Positions 25,964 to 35,289 are shown, numbered from the stretch's first letter. The stretch: DNA of 49,772 nucleotides from Bacteroidales bacterium (GCA_023229525.1 JALNZC010000028.1:5141-54912), one strand, 5' to 3'. The notes: generated by a model not told the origin, from the sequence alone. Translations and numbers: made by a program.

Positions 25964-27958
25964 ATGAAAAAAAGTTTCCTAATTATATCGCTGGTTGCGT
26001 TTTTCTTCACCTCAGTTAGTTCACAGGATTTTTCAAAAATGAAGGGATCCGAATACTGTTCGATGAAAAAAAGTCAAACACGCATTCTCGGACAACCTAT
26101 CCAGATCAACAGTGGCCCATTGCATTCATATAATGTACTTAAGTATACCCTGTCTCTTAATCTATATCAATGTTATACTTCACCCTACCTCAAGAATTTC
26201 ACTGCTTCCAACATCATTCAATTCAGGGTCGATTCTACACTGAACAGTATCAGATTAGATGCTGTCAATTCTTCACTTATCATTGATTCTGTGCGGCTGG
26301 CGGGTGTTTCCTTTACCCATTTGAATAACATTCTGGCCATTCAACTGGATCAGACTTATAATGTCGGTGATGTTGTCAATGTAAAAATCTATTATCGGCA
26401 CAAGAATGTGGCGGATGACGCATTATACGTAAAAAGCGGAATGCTTTTCACGGATTGTGAACCTGAGGGTGCACGTAAATGGTTTCCTTGCTGGGATAAA
26501 CCGTCAGACAAGGCTCAACTGGATTTAACGGCAAAAGTTAAAGCCAATGTTAAACTGGGTTCAAATGGTTATCTTGCCGATTCCACCTTGAGTGGCGATA
26601 GCCTCTGGTATCATTGGGTTTCCAATGAAAATGTGGCAACGTACCTGACCGTGTTAACATCTAAAGTCAATTATAAACTGGATATCGTTTATTGGCATAA
26701 GTTAAGTAATCCTACGGATAGCATTCCCATACGGTTTTATTATAATTCCGGTGAAAATCCTTCATCGGTGAAATCGATTATTCGGGCTATGGCTACATGG
26801 TATTCGCAAAATTTCATCGAACACCCTTTCCCAAAAAATGGGTTTGCGACACTCAACGACCTTTTTACCTGGGGTGGCATGGAAAACCAAACACTGACCA
26901 GTTTCTGCCCAGGATGTTGGAGTGAATCTCTTACAGCCCATGAATTTGCACACCAATGGTTTGGTGATATGATTACGTGTAGCACGTGGGCTGATATCTG
27001 GCTGAATGAAGGATTCGCAACCTGGTCTGAAGCATTCTGGTACGAAAGCTATGGCGGTTATGCTGATTATAAATCCTCTATCGATGGAGATGCCAACAGT
27101 TATCTATACAGTAATCCTGGATGGCCGATTTCTGATCCAGATTGGGCTGTAACAACCCCTTCCACAGATATTTTGTTTAATTATGCCATTACCTATGCCA
27201 AAGGAGCTTGTGTCCTTCATCAGTTGCGGTATGTTTTGGGAGATTCCTTATTTTTTGCAACATTGAAGACCTATTGTGCTGATCCTAATCTGAAATTTCA
27301 ATCGTCCACCATTTCTGATTTCAATCAGAAAGTCAACCTGGTTACCGGAGAAAACTACAATTGGTTTTTTAATGAGTGGATTTTCCAGCCCAATCATCCG
27401 GTTTACCAGAATACCTATAATTTTCAAAATCTGGGCACTGGTCAATGGAAAGTTAATTTTTTCGCGCGCCAGGTTCAGACCAATACTGTCTTTTTTAAAA
27501 TGCCGATTGAAATCAATGTTCATTTTCAAGATAATACCGATACACTTATCCGTGTGATGAACGATGTCAATAATCAACTATTATTCTGGACATTCAGCAA
27601 ACGGCCTGTTTTATTGCAGTTCGATCCCCACAATCAAATTGTTCTGAAAGGGGGTAGCACCGTTGTAGGGGTTGATGAACCCCAACAGGACAAATATTCG
27701 ATGAATCTTTACCAGAACGCACCTAATCCTGTGGAATCAAAAACAACAATCAGCTATGAAATACCGATGAACACAGAAGTTCAACTTGACATCATGAATA
27801 TTATGGGGGAAACGGTAATAAAGGTCGGTAAGACTCTCCAACAGACCGGGGAACACAGTGTAAACCTCGATTTTTCAAATCTTCCATCCGGTATTTATTT
27901 TTATAAGCTTACTGCCGGTAACAACATATTAACCAAAAAACTTATAGTTTCCAAATAA
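25964..27958 (+). CDS. M1 family aminopeptidase with T9SS sorting domain (copy 1)
   Basis: 664 aa secreted zinc aminopeptidase. Signal peptide MKKSFLIISLVAFFF, then SVSSQ. The substrate-binding motif reads WGGMENQ (GxMEN type). The zinc site is His326-Glu327-x-x-His330 in HEFAHQWFGD, with Glu349 in NEGFATW. The catalytic region is followed by an about 80-residue type A T9SS C-terminal domain (LYQNAPNPVESKTTISYEI, then GIYFYKL, ending in KKLIVSK). The C-terminal helical domain of classical M1 enzymes such as PepN is absent, as in many secreted Bacteroidetes M1 proteins. The second copy begins 5 bp after the stop. Confidence 0.93.
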   Translation: MKKSFLIISLVAFFFTSVSSQDFSKMKGSEYCSMKKSQTRILGQPIQINSGPLHSYNVLKYTLSLNLYQCYTSPYLKNFTASNIIQFRVDSTLNSIRLDAVNSSLIIDSVRLAGVSFTHLNNILAIQLDQTYNVGDVVNVKIYYRHKNVADDALYVKSGMLFTDCEPEGARKWFPCWDKPSDKAQLDLTAKVKANVKLGSNGYLADSTLSGDSLWYHWVSNENVATYLTVLTSKVNYKLDIVYWHKLSNPTDSIPIRFYYNSGENPSSVKSIIRAMATWYSQNFIEHPFPKNGFATLNDLFTWGGMENQTLTSFCPGCWSESLTAHEFAHQWFGDMITCSTWADIWLNEGFATWSEAFWYESYGGYADYKSSIDGDANSYLYSNPGWPISDPDWAVTTPSTDILFNYAITYAKGACVLHQLRYVLGDSLFFATLKTYCADPNLKFQSSTISDFNQKVNLVTGENYNWFFNEWIFQPNHPVYQNTYNFQNLGTGQWKVNFFARQVQTNTVFFKMPIEINVHFQDNTDTLIRVMNDVNNQLLFWTFSKRPVLLQFDPHNQIVLKGGSTVVGVDEPQQDKYSMNLYQNAPNPVESKTTISYEIPMNTEVQLDIMNIMGETVIKVGKTLQQTGEHSVNLDFSNLPSGIYFYKLTAGNNILTKKLIVSK

Positions 27959-27963
27959 TTGTG

Positions 27964-29910
27964 ATGCGTTTTTTAAGGTTTCTACTGCCGGGGATAATCT
28001 TGATATTCCTGATTCAGCCGCTTTTAGCTGAAAAAGCTAAATCACAGTCAGACACTGCCCATTTTTACATGAAGCATAATTTTGATGTCCTGAAGTATAT
28101 ATTGGATATCGATTTATATAACTGTTATCTCGCTCCGTACCCCAGATCGTTTAATGCAAGTTTAATCGTTTCGCTCAGGGTTGATACAGCTCTGAGTTTC
28201 ATCTGTCTTAATGCGATAAACAGTTCGATTGAAATTGATTCTGTCAGGTTGTCAGGAATTTCTTTTACTCATCTTAACGATACAGTTAAAATTATGCTTG
28301 ACAGGTGGTATCAACCTGGCGAAATTCTTTCGGTTAACATTTTTTTCAGACATAAAGATATCGTCGATCATGCTTTATATACTGGAAATGGATATGTTTT
28401 CACCGATACTCCGCCGGAAGGCGCCCGCAAATGGTTTCCTTGCTGGGACAGACCCTCAGATAAAGCCAAATGGGAATTAACTGCTAAGGTTCCGGCTACC
28501 GCCCGTTTAGGTTCAACCGGTTATCTTGCCGATTCCGTTCTTTCAGGTGATACGATCCGGTACCATTGGGTTTCCGATCACCCTGTTGCCACATACCTGA
28601 TCACAATATCTTCCAAGATAAATTGGCTAATTCATACCGGTTACTGGCATAAATTAGCAAACCCTGGAGATAGTATCCCCATTCGTCTTTATTACAAATC
28701 TGGAGAGACCCTGAACATAATTAACAACACTTTAAATCCAGTCACTGATTTTTTTGCCCAGAAATTCGGAGAATACCCCTTTGAAAAAATAGGATTTGCA
28801 ACCCTGAACAATACTTTTCCATGGGGAGGGATGGAGAATCAAACGCTGGTCAATCTTCGACCCGGTGGATTTAATGACCCCAATCTGATAGCCCATGAAC
28901 ACTCCCATCAATGGTTCGGTGATCTAATTACATGCGGAACCTGGGCTGATGTTTGGCTGAACGAAGGTTTTGCCACCTATTGTCAAAACCTATGGTTGGA
29001 AAATTCAGAGGGTTATGACGCGTATAAGTTAAGTATGGATATTGTGGCTAACTATTACCTTGGCACCAATCCAGGTTGGTCGCTTTACCACCCCCAATGG
29101 GCCATACATACACCGTCTGGGAATGAGCTATATAACCAGGCGATCACTTATAATAAAGGAGCTTGTGTACTACACCAGTTGCGTTATGTTCTTGGTGATT
29201 CACTGTTTTTCAGTGCCCTTCGTGCGTATGTTACTGACACCGCTTTCATGTTTAACAATGCAATCACTGAAGAGTTTGTCCAAAAAATTAACGAAGTAAC
29301 CGGGCAAAATCTGAATTGGTTTTTCGACACCTGGGTTTATGGTCCGAATCATCCGGTCTATGAAAATACATTCGAAATAATTCCTCTGGGATCTAATTCT
29401 TGGAAAATAAAACTCGTTGTAAATCAGGTCCAGACAAATGCCGGCTTTTTCAAGATGCCAGTTCAAATCGGAGTATCCTTTACTGATAATTCAGATACTT
29501 TATTTCAGGTAATGAATAATTCGAATCATCAGAACTATGAATTTCTTTTCGGGAAAGAACCTCAAAATATCGACTTTGATCCATTGAGAAATATCTTACT
29601 TAAACAGTCGACAACGATCGTCGGGGTTAAAAATAGCGGGGAATTATCGGGATACAAACTTCTTCAAAATAAACCGAATCCTTTTCGTGGTTCAACTTCC
29701 GGAGCATTTGAAATTCCAAGACAAGAAACCGTTACAATTTCGGTAACTGATGTCAATGGCAAGACTATCCTCGTCCCTATCCACGGACTTTATTCTCCTG
29801 GACTTTACCGATTTGACTTCCAGCATGTTTCTCTATCCCCTGGAATTTATTTTTTGAAAATGCAAGCAGGCACTTTTCAGGAGACAAAGAAAATGGTCGC
29901 CTTTCAGTAA
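27964..29910 (+). CDS. M1 family aminopeptidase with T9SS sorting domain (copy 2)
   Basis: 648 aa paralogue of the gene just upstream, from ATG 27964 (a GTG directly before is less likely). Signal peptide with hydrophobic core LLPGIILIFLIQPLL. GxMEN-type motif WGGMENQ; zinc site His311-Glu312-x-x-His315 in HEHSHQWFGD, with Glu334 in NEGFATY. The two copies share block after block, for example EGARKWFPCWD and ITYxKGACVLHQLRYV, pointing to tandem duplication, but HEHSH versus HEFAH and divergent sorting domains show long separation. The T9SS domain starts LLQNKPNPFRG and ends KKMVAFQ. The stop codon abuts the lon stop on the other strand. Confidence 0.93.
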   Translation: MRFLRFLLPGIILIFLIQPLLAEKAKSQSDTAHFYMKHNFDVLKYILDIDLYNCYLAPYPRSFNASLIVSLRVDTALSFICLNAINSSIEIDSVRLSGISFTHLNDTVKIMLDRWYQPGEILSVNIFFRHKDIVDHALYTGNGYVFTDTPPEGARKWFPCWDRPSDKAKWELTAKVPATARLGSTGYLADSVLSGDTIRYHWVSDHPVATYLITISSKINWLIHTGYWHKLANPGDSIPIRLYYKSGETLNIINNTLNPVTDFFAQKFGEYPFEKIGFATLNNTFPWGGMENQTLVNLRPGGFNDPNLIAHEHSHQWFGDLITCGTWADVWLNEGFATYCQNLWLENSEGYDAYKLSMDIVANYYLGTNPGWSLYHPQWAIHTPSGNELYNQAITYNKGACVLHQLRYVLGDSLFFSALRAYVTDTAFMFNNAITEEFVQKINEVTGQNLNWFFDTWVYGPNHPVYENTFEIIPLGSNSWKIKLVVNQVQTNAGFFKMPVQIGVSFTDNSDTLFQVMNNSNHQNYEFLFGKEPQNIDFDPLRNILLKQSTTIVGVKNSGELSGYKLLQNKPNPFRGSTSGAFEIPRQETVTISVTDVNGKTILVPIHGLYSPGLYRFDFQHVSLSPGIYFLKMQAGTFQETKKMVAFQ

Positions 29911-32379
29911 TTACTTTTTTTCATACTCGAGGCTGATTGGATGTGTTACTTTCTCTTCTAACAACGCTAACTCACCAATTTCTTTCATCTCGCAGATATA
30001 ATGAAAATTTAATCCTTTAATATATTCTGCTTTTATTTCCTCGATATCTTTCTGATTGTCTTTTGAAATGATAATATCTTCGAGGTTTGCTCTCCGAGCA
30101 GCCAGCATTTTTTCTTTGATCCCTCCAACGGGCAAAACTCTTCCGCGGAGTGTTATTTCACCTGTCATGGCTAAACGGGGACGAACTTTTCGTTGTGTGA
30201 ATGCCGAAGCCAGAGCTGTAAACATGGTAATTCCGGCAGACGGTCCATCCTTTGGAGTAGCGCCTTCCGGAACATGAATATGAATATTCCAATCCTGAAA
30301 TACATCGGGATTAATACCAAAATCATCGGAATGGGCTTTTAAATATGCCAGGGCTATTGAAGCTGACTCTTTCATCACCTCTCCCAGATTACCAGTGAGT
30401 GTAAGATCGCCTTTCCCCCTGCTAAGGCTCACTTCCACAAATAAAATTTCACCTCCCGTCATAGTCCACGCCAAGCCGGTTACGACACCGGCAATGGAGT
30501 TCGAAATGTATTTTTCAACTTGAAAAACAGGAATACCCATAATAGACTTTAAGTCAACAGTAGCCAGTTTTTTATTGAATTTTTCATTGTTTACAATCGA
30601 CTTTGCTTTGCTCCGGATGATCTTTGCAATGCTTTTTTCCAATGTCCTGACTCCAGATTCCCTGGTATAATCTTCAATAATTTTCTGTAACAATTCCTTT
30701 GAGAAAATAATTTGTGTCTTTTTCATACCATGTTCCCGCAACTGTTTTGGGACCAGGTGACGGGTTGCAATTTCAACCTTTTCTTCCGCTAGATAACCCG
30801 GAATATCAATAATTTCCATACGATCACGTAAAGCCGGATGAACGGTGGCTAAGGTATTTGCTGTTGCAATAAACATGATCCGTGAAAGATCGTACTCAAT
30901 TTCAAGAAAATTGTCATAGAATGCCACATTTTGCTCTGGATCCAATACTTCAAGCAGTGCAGCTTGAGGATCGCCATTGATATTCATCCCCATAACCTTG
31001 TCGATTTCATCAAGTACAAAGACAGGATTGGAAGATTTAACTTTCTTGATGCTCTGGAGTATCCGGCCAGGCATTGCACCAATGTAGGTTTTACGATGTC
31101 CCCTGAGTTCTGATTCATCGCGCAACCCACCGAGCGACATTCGGATATATTTTCTGCCCAATGCGCGTGCAATGGATTTTCCTAACGAAGTTTTTCCAAC
31201 TCCCGGAGGACCTACCAGGCAAAGAATGGGAGATTTCAAGTCTTTTTTAAGCTTAATGACGGCCAGATACTCAATGATTCTTTCTTTGACTTTTTCAAGG
31301 CCAAAATGGTCCTCATCGAGAATTTCCATGGCATGGTGCAAGTCAAGATTATCGTTGGTATACTCCCCCCAAGGCAATTGAACAAGGGTTTCAAGATAAT
31401 TGGTCTGTATTGAATACTCAGCTGCCATCGGATGCATCCGCTGAAGTTTGTTCATTTCCCGATCAAAAACCTCACCGACTTCCTTTGACCATTTTTTATT
31501 TTTGGCCTGATCCCTGAGCACATTTACTTCCTGGGCATTGGGACTTCCTCCCAATTCTTCCTGGATTGTCTTAAGTTGCTGGTTTAGAAGAAAGTCCCGT
31601 TGTTGTTTATCCAAGTCTGTTTTCACTTTATTCTGAATCTGCTGCTTCAGATCAATCATCTGAATATCTTTGGACAATTGCACAAGAACAAGGTTTGCGC
31701 ATTCCGCTAGATCAGAAATTTCGAGTAATTTCTGTTTTTCATTGACATCGATGGTCAAATTCGATGAAATAAAATGTACCAGGAAGGAGGGACTTTCAAT
31801 GTTTTTAATGGCAAAGGCAGCTTCGGAAGGAATGTTCGGAGATTTCGAAATGATCTGGATAGCAAGGTCTTTCAGAGATGCAATCAATGCGTGAAATTCC
31901 CCATTATCCTTAGGAATGGCTAAAGGTGTTTCAAGTGCTGATACCGTGGCCATAATATAGGGCTCTGACTGTGTCATCGCCCCGGTCCGGAACCTTCGTT
32001 TTCCTTGAATGATAGCGGTATTACTTCCATCGGGCATCTGAAGAATTTTCAGAATATATGCCACGGTACCCACCTTGTTCAGATCATCAAACTCGGGATC
32101 TTCCGTTATCGAATCTTTTTGTGCGACCCCCCCGATGATCCTTGTGCCTTTGTAATATTCACGAATTAGCTTGATTGACTTGTCGCGCCCAACAGTTATC
32201 GGAATGACAACCCCAGGAAAAAGAACCGTGTTTCTTAGCGGTAAAATGGGAAGTATCTCAGGAACATCTTCGGTGTTCATGGCTTCTTCATCTTCTGAGG
32301 ATAACAAGGGGATAAATTCAGTTTCCGAATCGATCAGATCAGAAAGTGATATTTGATTTTTTTCCATTAAATTTTCCAT
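29911..32379 (-). CDS. lon: ATP-dependent protease Lon
   Basis: Cytoplasmic AAA+ serine protease for protein quality control. 822 aa from the ATG at 32377-32379; an upstream TTG (32394) and a downstream ATG (32365-32367) are alternatives. N-terminal Lon domain (LPILPLRNTVLFPGVVIPI at about 40-60), coiled region, AAA module with Walker A GPPGVGKT, and protease domain with catalytic Ser714 in PKDGPSAG and Lys757 in GGIKEK. It lies downstream of the GlmU-like gene, but an intrinsic terminator between them suggests its own transcription. No HrcA/CIRCE site is seen. Confidence 0.96.
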   Translation of the reverse strand: MENLMEKNQISLSDLIDSETEFIPLLSSEDEEAMNTEDVPEILPILPLRNTVLFPGVVIPITVGRDKSIKLIREYYKGTRIIGGVAQKDSITEDPEFDDLNKVGTVAYILKILQMPDGSNTAIIQGKRRFRTGAMTQSEPYIMATVSALETPLAIPKDNGEFHALIASLKDLAIQIISKSPNIPSEAAFAIKNIESPSFLVHFISSNLTIDVNEKQKLLEISDLAECANLVLVQLSKDIQMIDLKQQIQNKVKTDLDKQQRDFLLNQQLKTIQEELGGSPNAQEVNVLRDQAKNKKWSKEVGEVFDREMNKLQRMHPMAAEYSIQTNYLETLVQLPWGEYTNDNLDLHHAMEILDEDHFGLEKVKERIIEYLAVIKLKKDLKSPILCLVGPPGVGKTSLGKSIARALGRKYIRMSLGGLRDESELRGHRKTYIGAMPGRILQSIKKVKSSNPVFVLDEIDKVMGMNINGDPQAALLEVLDPEQNVAFYDNFLEIEYDLSRIMFIATANTLATVHPALRDRMEIIDIPGYLAEEKVEIATRHLVPKQLREHGMKKTQIIFSKELLQKIIEDYTRESGVRTLEKSIAKIIRSKAKSIVNNEKFNKKLATVDLKSIMGIPVFQVEKYISNSIAGVVTGLAWTMTGGEILFVEVSLSRGKGDLTLTGNLGEVMKESASIALAYLKAHSDDFGINPDVFQDWNIHIHVPEGATPKDGPSAGITMFTALASAFTQRKVRPRLAMTGEITLRGRVLPVGGIKEKMLAARRANLEDIIISKDNQKDIEEIKAEYIKGLNFHYICEMKEIGELALLEEKVTHPISLEYEKK

Positions 32380-32400
32380 TATTCGATACGCCAAGATGTC

Positions 32401-32426
32401 AAAAACCCCGGTAAAAATACCAGGGT
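32401..32426 (-). terminator. Intrinsic terminator after the GlmU-like gene
   Basis: On the minus strand the RNA reads ACCCUGGUA-UUUU-UACCGGGGU, nine pairs with one G-U wobble, followed directly by five U. It lies 40 bp after the GlmU-like stop and 22 bp before the lon start codon, so it would end the upstream transcript. The left arm also overlaps a TATTTTTA resembling a -7 element with TTG 18 bp before it, so a lon promoter may share this site. Confidence 0.65.
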
Positions 32427-32466
32427 AGATGAATTGACAAGTTTTGTGCCAATAAGTTAAACAGTT

Positions 32467-33657
32467 TTACAGATACTTATTTTTCATGGTGAGATTGTAC
32501 ACACTTGTCATCAGATCTTTTTCGGTTTCATCGAAGATACGGTGTCGGCGTTTGAAGACGATCTCCGCCACCTCAATGGCTTTTTTAATATTATAATTGG
32601 TATGACCAGCTGTACCACCCCAAGTAAAACTTGGGACAAAATTCCGTTGGAATCCAGGACCGAAAATATTCGCACTGACACCTGTGACTGTCCCTGTATT
32701 GAATTGGGTATCGATTGCACATTTAGAATGATCTCCCATGATCGTCCCACAAAATTGAAGATGGGTATTGACAAATGTTTGTTTGGCATAACTCCATAAC
32801 CTGACAGTATCGTAAGTATTTTTCAGATTTGAAGTATTGGTGTCGGCTCCAATGTTGCACCACTCCGCAATGACAGAATGCCCCAGAAAACCGTCATGCG
32901 CTTTGTTTGAGTATCCGAAAAGAACGGAGTTGTTAATTTCCCCTCCGACCCGGCAATAGGGACCGATTGTGGTAGGTCCGTATATTTTTGCGGCCATTTT
33001 AACCTGGGCGCCTTCGCAGAGTACAAATGGACCGCGGATCAAAGCACCTTCCATGATCTCGGAATCTTTTCCGATATAAATCGGCCCGGTTGTCGCATTT
33101 AGAACCGCACATTCGAGCTTAGCTCCTTTTTCCACAAATATATTCTCTTCACCAAAGACCCTGTTTGAAATACTGATTTTTTGAGATTTGCGTCCCCTGG
33201 TAAGAAGTTCAAAATCTTCCTGGATAGCAGTTTCATTTTTCGAAAAAATCTCCCAGGTATGATTGATTTTGAGAGGTGGTTCCGCAATCCTGATTTCTTC
33301 AATACCGTCAGCGGTTGGATCTCCTACCCTATCCAGTTCTTCCTCCATTACATGTAATGCGATTATGACATCGTCGAATAAAACGATCTGATTCCGTTTC
33401 AGATTTTTAATGGCGGTAATTATTTCATCGTTGGGACAAATTGAACCATTGATCAGGATGTTCTCATTTTCTCTGATGATAGGGAATTTATGAGAAAGAT
33501 AACCGTCAGTCAGTGTGGAAGTCTTGGTTTTCAGTCTTTTTTCCCACTTTTCACGGATGGTTAAAATACCAACACGGATATCAGCAACCGGCCGCATAAA
33601 AGTAAGGGGCAGCAAGTTTGTCCGAACAATGCTTTCATCGAATAGGATATAATTCAT
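32467..33657 (-). CDS. GlmU-like protein (alternative Bacteroidetes UDP-GlcNAc pathway enzyme)
   Basis: 396 aa. The N-terminal part (1-about 170) is a reduced nucleotidyltransferase-like domain starting MNYILFDESIVRTNLLPLTFMRPVADIRVG. The C-terminal part (about 180-370) is a left-handed beta-helix of hexapeptide repeats (for example IYIGKDSEIMEGALIRGP, ATIG-like turns, CNIGADTNTSNL). This matches the Bacteroidetes family proposed to replace GlmU (alt_bact_glmU), which would acetylate glucosamine-1-phosphate and make UDP-GlcNAc for peptidoglycan and lipid A. The classical GlmU start motif LAAGxGxRM is not present, so uridylyltransferase activity is uncertain from sequence. A TAATTTTG -7 element lies 38 bp upstream. 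Confidence 0.82.
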   Translation of the reverse strand: MNYILFDESIVRTNLLPLTFMRPVADIRVGILTIREKWEKRLKTKTSTLTDGYLSHKFPIIRENENILINGSICPNDEIITAIKNLKRNQIVLFDDVIIALHVMEEELDRVGDPTADGIEEIRIAEPPLKINHTWEIFSKNETAIQEDFELLTRGRKSQKISISNRVFGEENIFVEKGAKLECAVLNATTGPIYIGKDSEIMEGALIRGPFVLCEGAQVKMAAKIYGPTTIGPYCRVGGEINNSVLFGYSNKAHDGFLGHSVIAEWCNIGADTNTSNLKNTYDTVRLWSYAKQTFVNTHLQFCGTIMGDHSKCAIDTQFNTGTVTGVSANIFGPGFQRNFVPSFTWGGTAGHTNYNIKKAIEVAEIVFKRRHRIFDETEKDLMTSVYNLTMKNKYL

Positions 33658-33695
33658 GTCGCTCCGGATTTTATATCAATTAAAAGGTTTTTTCG

Positions 33696-33703
33696 CAAAA
33701 TTA
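33696..33703 (-). promoter_or_regulatory. -7 element upstream of the GlmU-like gene
   Basis: Minus strand TAATTTTG matches TAnnTTTG, 38 bp before the ATG and just after the rpmE2 terminator, which fits a new transcription start here. No -33 TTG is seen. Confidence 0.4.
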
Positions 33704-33714
33704 GGAAATTATAA

Positions 33715-33750
33715 AATAAAAAAGCCTCCCTGGAAAGTTGGAGGCTTCTA
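33715..33750 (-). terminator. Intrinsic terminator after rpmE2
   Basis: Minus-strand RNA forms an 8-bp stem from AAGCCUCC (complement of 33740-33747) and GGAGGCUU (complement of 33722-33729), with a 10-nt loop, followed by a U-rich tract. It begins 28 bp after the rpmE2 stop. On the plus strand the downstream tract is A-rich, so termination is directional. Confidence 0.85.
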
Positions 33751-33775
33751 AAAAAATTAATAAATTGTTCTCATG

Positions 33776-34045
33776 TTATTTTACAGCCTTTTTATCCAGG
33801 TGTTTCTGGTAACGGCTCTTGAATTTATCTACACGTCCTGCTGTATCTACCAATTTCATTTTACCGGTATAAAAAGGATGCGAAGTATGTGAAATTTCAA
33901 GTTTTATCAACGGATACTCCAAACCATCCTCCCAGACAATCGTTTCTTTCGTTTTAACTGTCGATTTTGAAAGAAAGGCATATTCGTTCGACATATCTTT
34001 GAAAACTACCAGTCTGTAATCTTTCGGATGAATATCTTTTTTCAT
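33776..34045 (-). CDS. rpmE2: 50S ribosomal protein L31 type B
   Basis: 89 aa ribosomal protein bL31 of the zinc-independent B type: the usual CxxC zinc ligands are absent, and the N terminus MKKDIHPKDYRLVVFKDMSN and the SHPFYTGK motif are typical. It is monocistronic by context, with a consensus promoter just upstream and an intrinsic terminator just downstream. Confidence 0.96.
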   Translation of the reverse strand: MKKDIHPKDYRLVVFKDMSNEYAFLSKSTVKTKETIVWEDGLEYPLIKLEISHTSHPFYTGKMKLVDTAGRVDKFKSRYQKHLDKKAVK

Positions 34046-34076
34046 TGTAATAGGGTATTATTTCTATTTGAGGGTG

Positions 34077-34106
34077 CAAAATTAATGATTTCTTTTAGAA
34101 TTACAA
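34077..34106 (-). promoter_or_regulatory. Consensus promoter of rpmE2
   Basis: Minus strand TTG (34104-34106, inside CTTTG), 19-bp spacer, TAATTTTG (34077-34084). Both elements and the spacer fit the Bacteroidetes primary sigma consensus TTTG-N19-TAnnTTTG. The leader to the ATG is about 25-30 nt, as expected for a strongly expressed ribosomal protein gene. Confidence 0.75.
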
Positions 34107-34114
34107 AGCTTTTT

Positions 34115-35167
34115 TTAGGAAGAAAAACAGGAAAGTAAGAAGGTCATCGTATCTACATGATCAGCGTAATCCCATAATGCCGGGAATTGTGCATTTCCGG
34201 GAGAAACTGTTGGAAATGGCAGGGAGGAGCCGGATATGATGCATTGAATAGAATCAAGATTCGACCTGATCTCATCTGTAACCTCTTCAATATTAGTATA
34301 AATTTGGTAATTCAAAACAGCAATTGGAGAATTGATTGCCCGGTTTTCCCGAATGAGCAGGGACCCTGTATCTAAAAAAGGCAACTTATTCATCATGAAA
34401 ATTAATTTTTGATATTCATAGTTATTGGCGTATTTATTATGGCCGGTGAAATAATTATACGAGGCCAGTGCCTGTTTCAACTTGCTGAAATCGTATTCGG
34501 CGGGGACATACAATTTTGAGACGTTGCGGCACCCCATTCCAAAAAATAACATGATGTCATCGGCCAATTTCTGGAGAACGGTTTCGCTTTCAACTCCATT
34601 CAGGACGGCAATACTGTTGCGGTTTTTACGGATAATATGGGGGTACTTTCCGAAATAGTATTCAAAATATCTTGAAGTATTATCGCTTCCGGTAGCAATG
34701 ACTGCATTAAAATTTTCCAATTTACCGGAGATGAATTCAAATTCACCTTCCCACCTGGGTTGTATCTGAATCAATATTTGCGCAATGGCTGGTAGCAAAG
34801 ATTTATCCGAATCAGAAAGTTTAGATTTTAATTTATTACCGGTCATCAAAACGCAAAGCATATCATGAAACCCCACAGCAGGTATGTTTCCCGGCATCAC
34901 TACTCCAATGGTTCCCGTTTTTCTCTTTGCTTCCAGTTGATAAAGATATGGATCAAGCCATTGATGGAGAGGGCCAGGTTCCAATGCTTGGCCGATTGCT
35001 TTTATTGAAAGATTAATATGGTCTGGGGTAAACCAGGGATTTTCGGTAAATGCCTGATGTGACGCTGTGATCAAGGGGCCTAAAAAGAGATTTTCATGAT
35101 TATCACTGAACCTCCGCAAATATTCTCCCAATTGAATAAATGAATTGATACGATCTGCAATGTCCAT
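34115..35167 (-). CDS. LuxC-type acyl-CoA reductase
   Basis: 350 aa member of the acyl-CoA reductase (LuxC) family in the aldehyde dehydrogenase superfamily, which reduces acyl-CoA or acyl-enzyme to aldehyde with NADPH. Seen: the nucleotide-binding segment TGTIGVVMPGNIPAVGFHD, the IRKNRNSIAVLNG strand, and catalytic Cys213 in FFGMGCRNVSKLYVP. No luciferase, LuxD or LuxE gene is near. It is divergent from serC, a position it often keeps in Bacteroidetes, but the small ferredoxin gene usually seen with it there is absent. The physiological substrate is unknown. A TATATTTG -7 element lies about 15 bp upstream of the ATG. Confidence 0.88.
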   Translation of the reverse strand: MDIADRINSFIQLGEYLRRFSDNHENLFLGPLITASHQAFTENPWFTPDHINLSIKAIGQALEPGPLHQWLDPYLYQLEAKRKTGTIGVVMPGNIPAVGFHDMLCVLMTGNKLKSKLSDSDKSLLPAIAQILIQIQPRWEGEFEFISGKLENFNAVIATGSDNTSRYFEYYFGKYPHIIRKNRNSIAVLNGVESETVLQKLADDIMLFFGMGCRNVSKLYVPAEYDFSKLKQALASYNYFTGHNKYANNYEYQKLIFMMNKLPFLDTGSLLIRENRAINSPIAVLNYQIYTNIEEVTDEIRSNLDSIQCIISGSSLPFPTVSPGNAQFPALWDYADHVDTMTFLLSCFSS

Positions 35168-35181
35168 GGATCAGTTTTCGA

Positions 35182-35189
35182 CAAATATA
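35182..35189 (-). promoter_or_regulatory. -7 element upstream of the acyl-CoA reductase gene
   Basis: Minus strand TATATTTG matches TAnnTTTG, 14 bp before the ATG. The only nearby TTG is too close (spacer 11). Confidence 0.35.
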
Positions 35190-35259
35190 GGTGATTAAAA
35201 CAATCCGAATAAGTGTATTTGGGTAAATGATTTGCTTTTCGTGAATTTTATATATATTT

Positions 35260-35289
35260 TTGATTTCACAATTAAAATGTTTTACTTTG
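35260..35289 (+). promoter_or_regulatory. Promoter candidate for serC operon
   Basis: TTG at 35260-35262 (within a T run), 19-bp spacer, then TTACTTTG at 35282-35289, one mismatch from TAnnTTTG. The spacing is ideal. The leader to the serC ATG would be about 50 nt. Confidence 0.5.

Noticed and set aside
34115..35167. Bioluminescence (lux) locus
   Set aside because: Only the LuxC-type reductase is present; no luxA, luxB, luxD or luxE.
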